Source: Neptunitalea lumnitzerae
GTDB taxonomy: Bacteria > Bacteroidota > Bacteroidia > Flavobacteriales > Flavobacteriaceae
Assembly (NCBI RefSeq): GCF_027924185.1
Contig: NZ_BRVO01000001.1
Location: forward strand, 1,550,001 to 1,614,000
Direction: 5' to 3'
Length of the DNA: 64,000 nt
Shown: positions 62,774 through 64,000 of the stretch, one piece after another
How positions within the stretch are numbered: position 1 is the first letter of the stretch
Layout of the letters: each line of letters opens with the position of its first letter
Translations under genes and position numbers: made by a program
The notes under the pieces: model-generated
Database searches by the model: none
Told to the model about the DNA's origin: nothing
The model's input: the letters and a program-made list of their open reading frames with translations, nothing else

Positions 62774-63343
62774 ATGAAACGTGTTTTGAAAGTAATTCAA
62801 TTACATAATAGCGAAGAAAAGCTAATTAAAAAAGCCCAGAAGAATGATAGGGTTGCACAACAGGCTTTGTATACTACCCATGCTCCTAAAATGTTGAGTG
62901 TGTGCAGGTATTATGTAAAAGATATTCATTACGCAGAAGATGTTATGATTACCGGTTTTGCTAAAGTGTTTAAAAATTTAAATCACTTTAGATTTGATGG
63001 TAGTTTTGAAGGCTGGGTGCGAAAGATTATGGTAAGGGAGGCTATTTCGTTTTTAAGAACGCATAAGCAAATGGAGTTTTCGGAGGATAATTTGGTTGTT
63101 TCGGAAGGTGTAAGTTATGAGTCTGAAATGAGCACCGAAATGCTTCAGTTGTTAATAGATGGCTTGCCAGGTGGATATAAAGCAGTTTTTGTAATGTATG
63201 CAGTAGAAGGCTATTCGCATAAAGAAATAGCAACACTGTTACAAATTTCTGAGGGTACTTCTAAATCGCAGTTATCAAAAGCCAGAAAATTATTAAAGCA
63301 ACAATTAGAACTTTTAAAGAAAAGAGAGAATGGGACTGTCTGA
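62774..63343 (+). CDS. ECF-type RNA polymerase sigma factor
   Basis: The 189-residue protein has sigma region 2 (about 35-100; YYVKDIHYAEDVMITGFAKVFKNL, EGWVRKIMVREAI) and region 4 (about 125-180; LPGGYKAVFVMYAVEGYSHKEIATLLQISEGTSKSQLSKARKLL, shown only as a region), the two domains of ECF sigma factors. It is likely held by a partner encoded by the next gene, which overlaps its end by 14 bases. No extracytoplasmic signal can be read from sequence. Confidence 0.93.
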   Translation: MKRVLKVIQLHNSEEKLIKKAQKNDRVAQQALYTTHAPKMLSVCRYYVKDIHYAEDVMITGFAKVFKNLNHFRFDGSFEGWVRKIMVREAISFLRTHKQMEFSEDNLVVSEGVSYESEMSTEMLQLLIDGLPGGYKAVFVMYAVEGYSHKEIATLLQISEGTSKSQLSKARKLLKQQLELLKKRENGTV

Positions 63344-64000
63344 GTTTGAAAATGAATTAAAACAAAGGTTAGAAGAGCGTACTATTACCCCTTCTGGTAA
63401 TGCCTGGGATAAAGTAGTGGGGCAGTTAGAAGAGGAAAAATCAACGTTTACTTTGGCTAAGTGGTATTGGGTTGCGGCTATTTTAATTATTGGAGGTTTT
63501 GTGTTAGGAGGTTTTTTAATAAGCCAGAAAACAGCACCGAAGCCCACTATTGTAGATGTAGATGTTAAAAAGGAAGCACCTGTAGAAAACAACATTCATA
63601 AAAGAGAAGTAGATGTGACTGAAGGCGTGGTTGAAGTAGCTGCAATAAAAAGAGTAAATGATAAGACCGAGAATAAGGTAGAAGAAGTTAACTCTAAAAC
63701 ATATCAAAAACCAGATAGTAAGTTGCATATAGTAGAGGTAGCTTCGGTGGTTCCGGTAAAATTGGAAAAAAGTGCGTCAGATGTTTTAGAAGATGCTAAA
63801 GTAGATAAGGTGTTATTAACACTAAATACCATGCAGGAGCATGGTACAGAAATAACGGATGCTACTATAGACTCTTTATTACTAAATGCACAAAATGAAT
63901 TAAGAGCTGAAAGAATACAACTTGCCTTAGCAAACAATAACAATGCTACAGAAAGTCTGGCAGCTTCATTGCTTTCTGAGGTAGAGTATGAGTTAGATAA
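63330..64000 (+). CDS. Probable anti-sigma or sigma-associated membrane protein, partial (cut by window end)
   Basis: This frame starts at ATG 63330, overlapping the sigma gene by 14 bases, and is still open at the last base. The visible 223 residues begin with MGLSEFENELKQRLEERTI, followed by one membrane segment (YWVAAILIIGGFVLGGFLI, about 48-66) and a charged periplasmic-looking stretch. The topology (short cytoplasmic N-terminus, one helix, outside domain) and coupling to the sigma gene suggest an anti-sigma-like role, although no zinc-binding HxxxCxxC motif is seen. Its full length is unknown. Confidence 0.7.
   Translation, partial: MGLSEFENELKQRLEERTITPSGNAWDKVVGQLEEEKSTFTLAKWYWVAAILIIGGFVLGGFLISQKTAPKPTIVDVDVKKEAPVENNIHKREVDVTEGVVEVAAIKRVNDKTENKVEEVNSKTYQKPDSKLHIVEVASVVPVKLEKSASDVLEDAKVDKVLLTLNTMQEHGTEITDATIDSLLLNAQNELRAERIQLALANNNNATESLAASLLSEVEYELD

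Noticed and set aside
63516-63943. Minus-strand frames at the right edge
   Set aside because: They are antisense to the open anti-sigma-like frame, lack starts and show no codon preference.
1-64000. Insertion sequences, prophage genes, CRISPR arrays, rRNA or tRNA genes
   Set aside because: I scanned for transposase-like frames, phage structural genes, regularly spaced repeats and tRNA-like cloverleaf ends and saw none; absence by eye is not proof.

Overview
The window is a low-GC (visibly AT-rich) chromosomal segment from a member of the Bacteroidota, most probably family Flavobacteriaceae. This rests on several independent signs: two proteins with type IX secretion (T9SS) C-terminal sorting domains, a GldA-type gliding-motility ATPase, DUF4270, DUF4907, GLPGLI, DUF5686 and DUF3857 proteins, a carboxypeptidase-regulatory-domain outer-membrane barrel, and promoters of the Bacteroidota form TTG-N(16-24)-TAnnTTTG. 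No rRNA, tRNA, insertion sequence, prophage or CRISPR array was seen. It reads as stable core genome rather than an island.

Layout. 1-8.9 kb: pdhB, a DUF5686 outer-membrane protein, inorganic pyrophosphatase, then a minus-strand group (deoxynucleoside kinase, secreted propeller-like protein, OmpP1-like barrel, DUF4270 lipoprotein). 9.2-16.2 kb: a signalling and envelope module of unknown role (Kelch lipoprotein, DUF4907, LytS-type kinase, LytTR regulator, GLPGLI protein, TonB-receptor-like barrel). 16.5-19.1 kb: a NUMOD4/HNH-like protein, LOG-family protein and metK, the last preceded by a structured leader that is not a canonical S-box. 19.3-34.8 kb: a sulfur and methionine block with two SAM-I riboswitches. 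The first precedes a MetX-aspartokinase-homoserine dehydrogenase fusion and metZ, followed by cysH, sulfite reductase with a C-terminal HEPN-like domain, two siroheme genes and a ferredoxin-NADP reductase-like flavoprotein. The second precedes a split metH pair and metF. 35-38.8 kb: PagL-like deacylase, DUF2807 lipoprotein, serine hydrolase, gldA. 39.0-43.1 kb: an aromatic amino acid operon (pheA, aminotransferase, tyrA, DAHP synthase/chorismate mutase) behind an aromatic-rich leader peptide and a complete four-segment transcription attenuator. 43-64 kb: a Tricorn-like protease, rsgA, dtd, tatD, tcdA, a DUF3857 pair, a MazG-like protein, aroA, queA, a Bax-inhibitor-1 protein, rlmN, two T9SS cargo proteins, a polyprenyl synthase, an ECF sigma factor and the start of a probable anti-sigma protein cut by the window end.

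Function. The middle of the window couples aspartate-family carbon (homoserine) with reduced sulfur (sulfite to sulfide) to make homocysteine, then methionine (MetH, MetF) and SAM (MetK). SAM-I switches and a separate metK leader look like the feedback layer. Aromatic synthesis is controlled by translation-coupled attenuation. The strongest items for follow-up are the pheA attenuator, the metK leader RNA, the trifunctional fusion, the sulfite reductase-HEPN fusion and the Kelch/DUF4907/LytTR module with a 21-bp-phased direct repeat upstream. Family assignments come from recognised motifs and remembered family features; no database search was possible.
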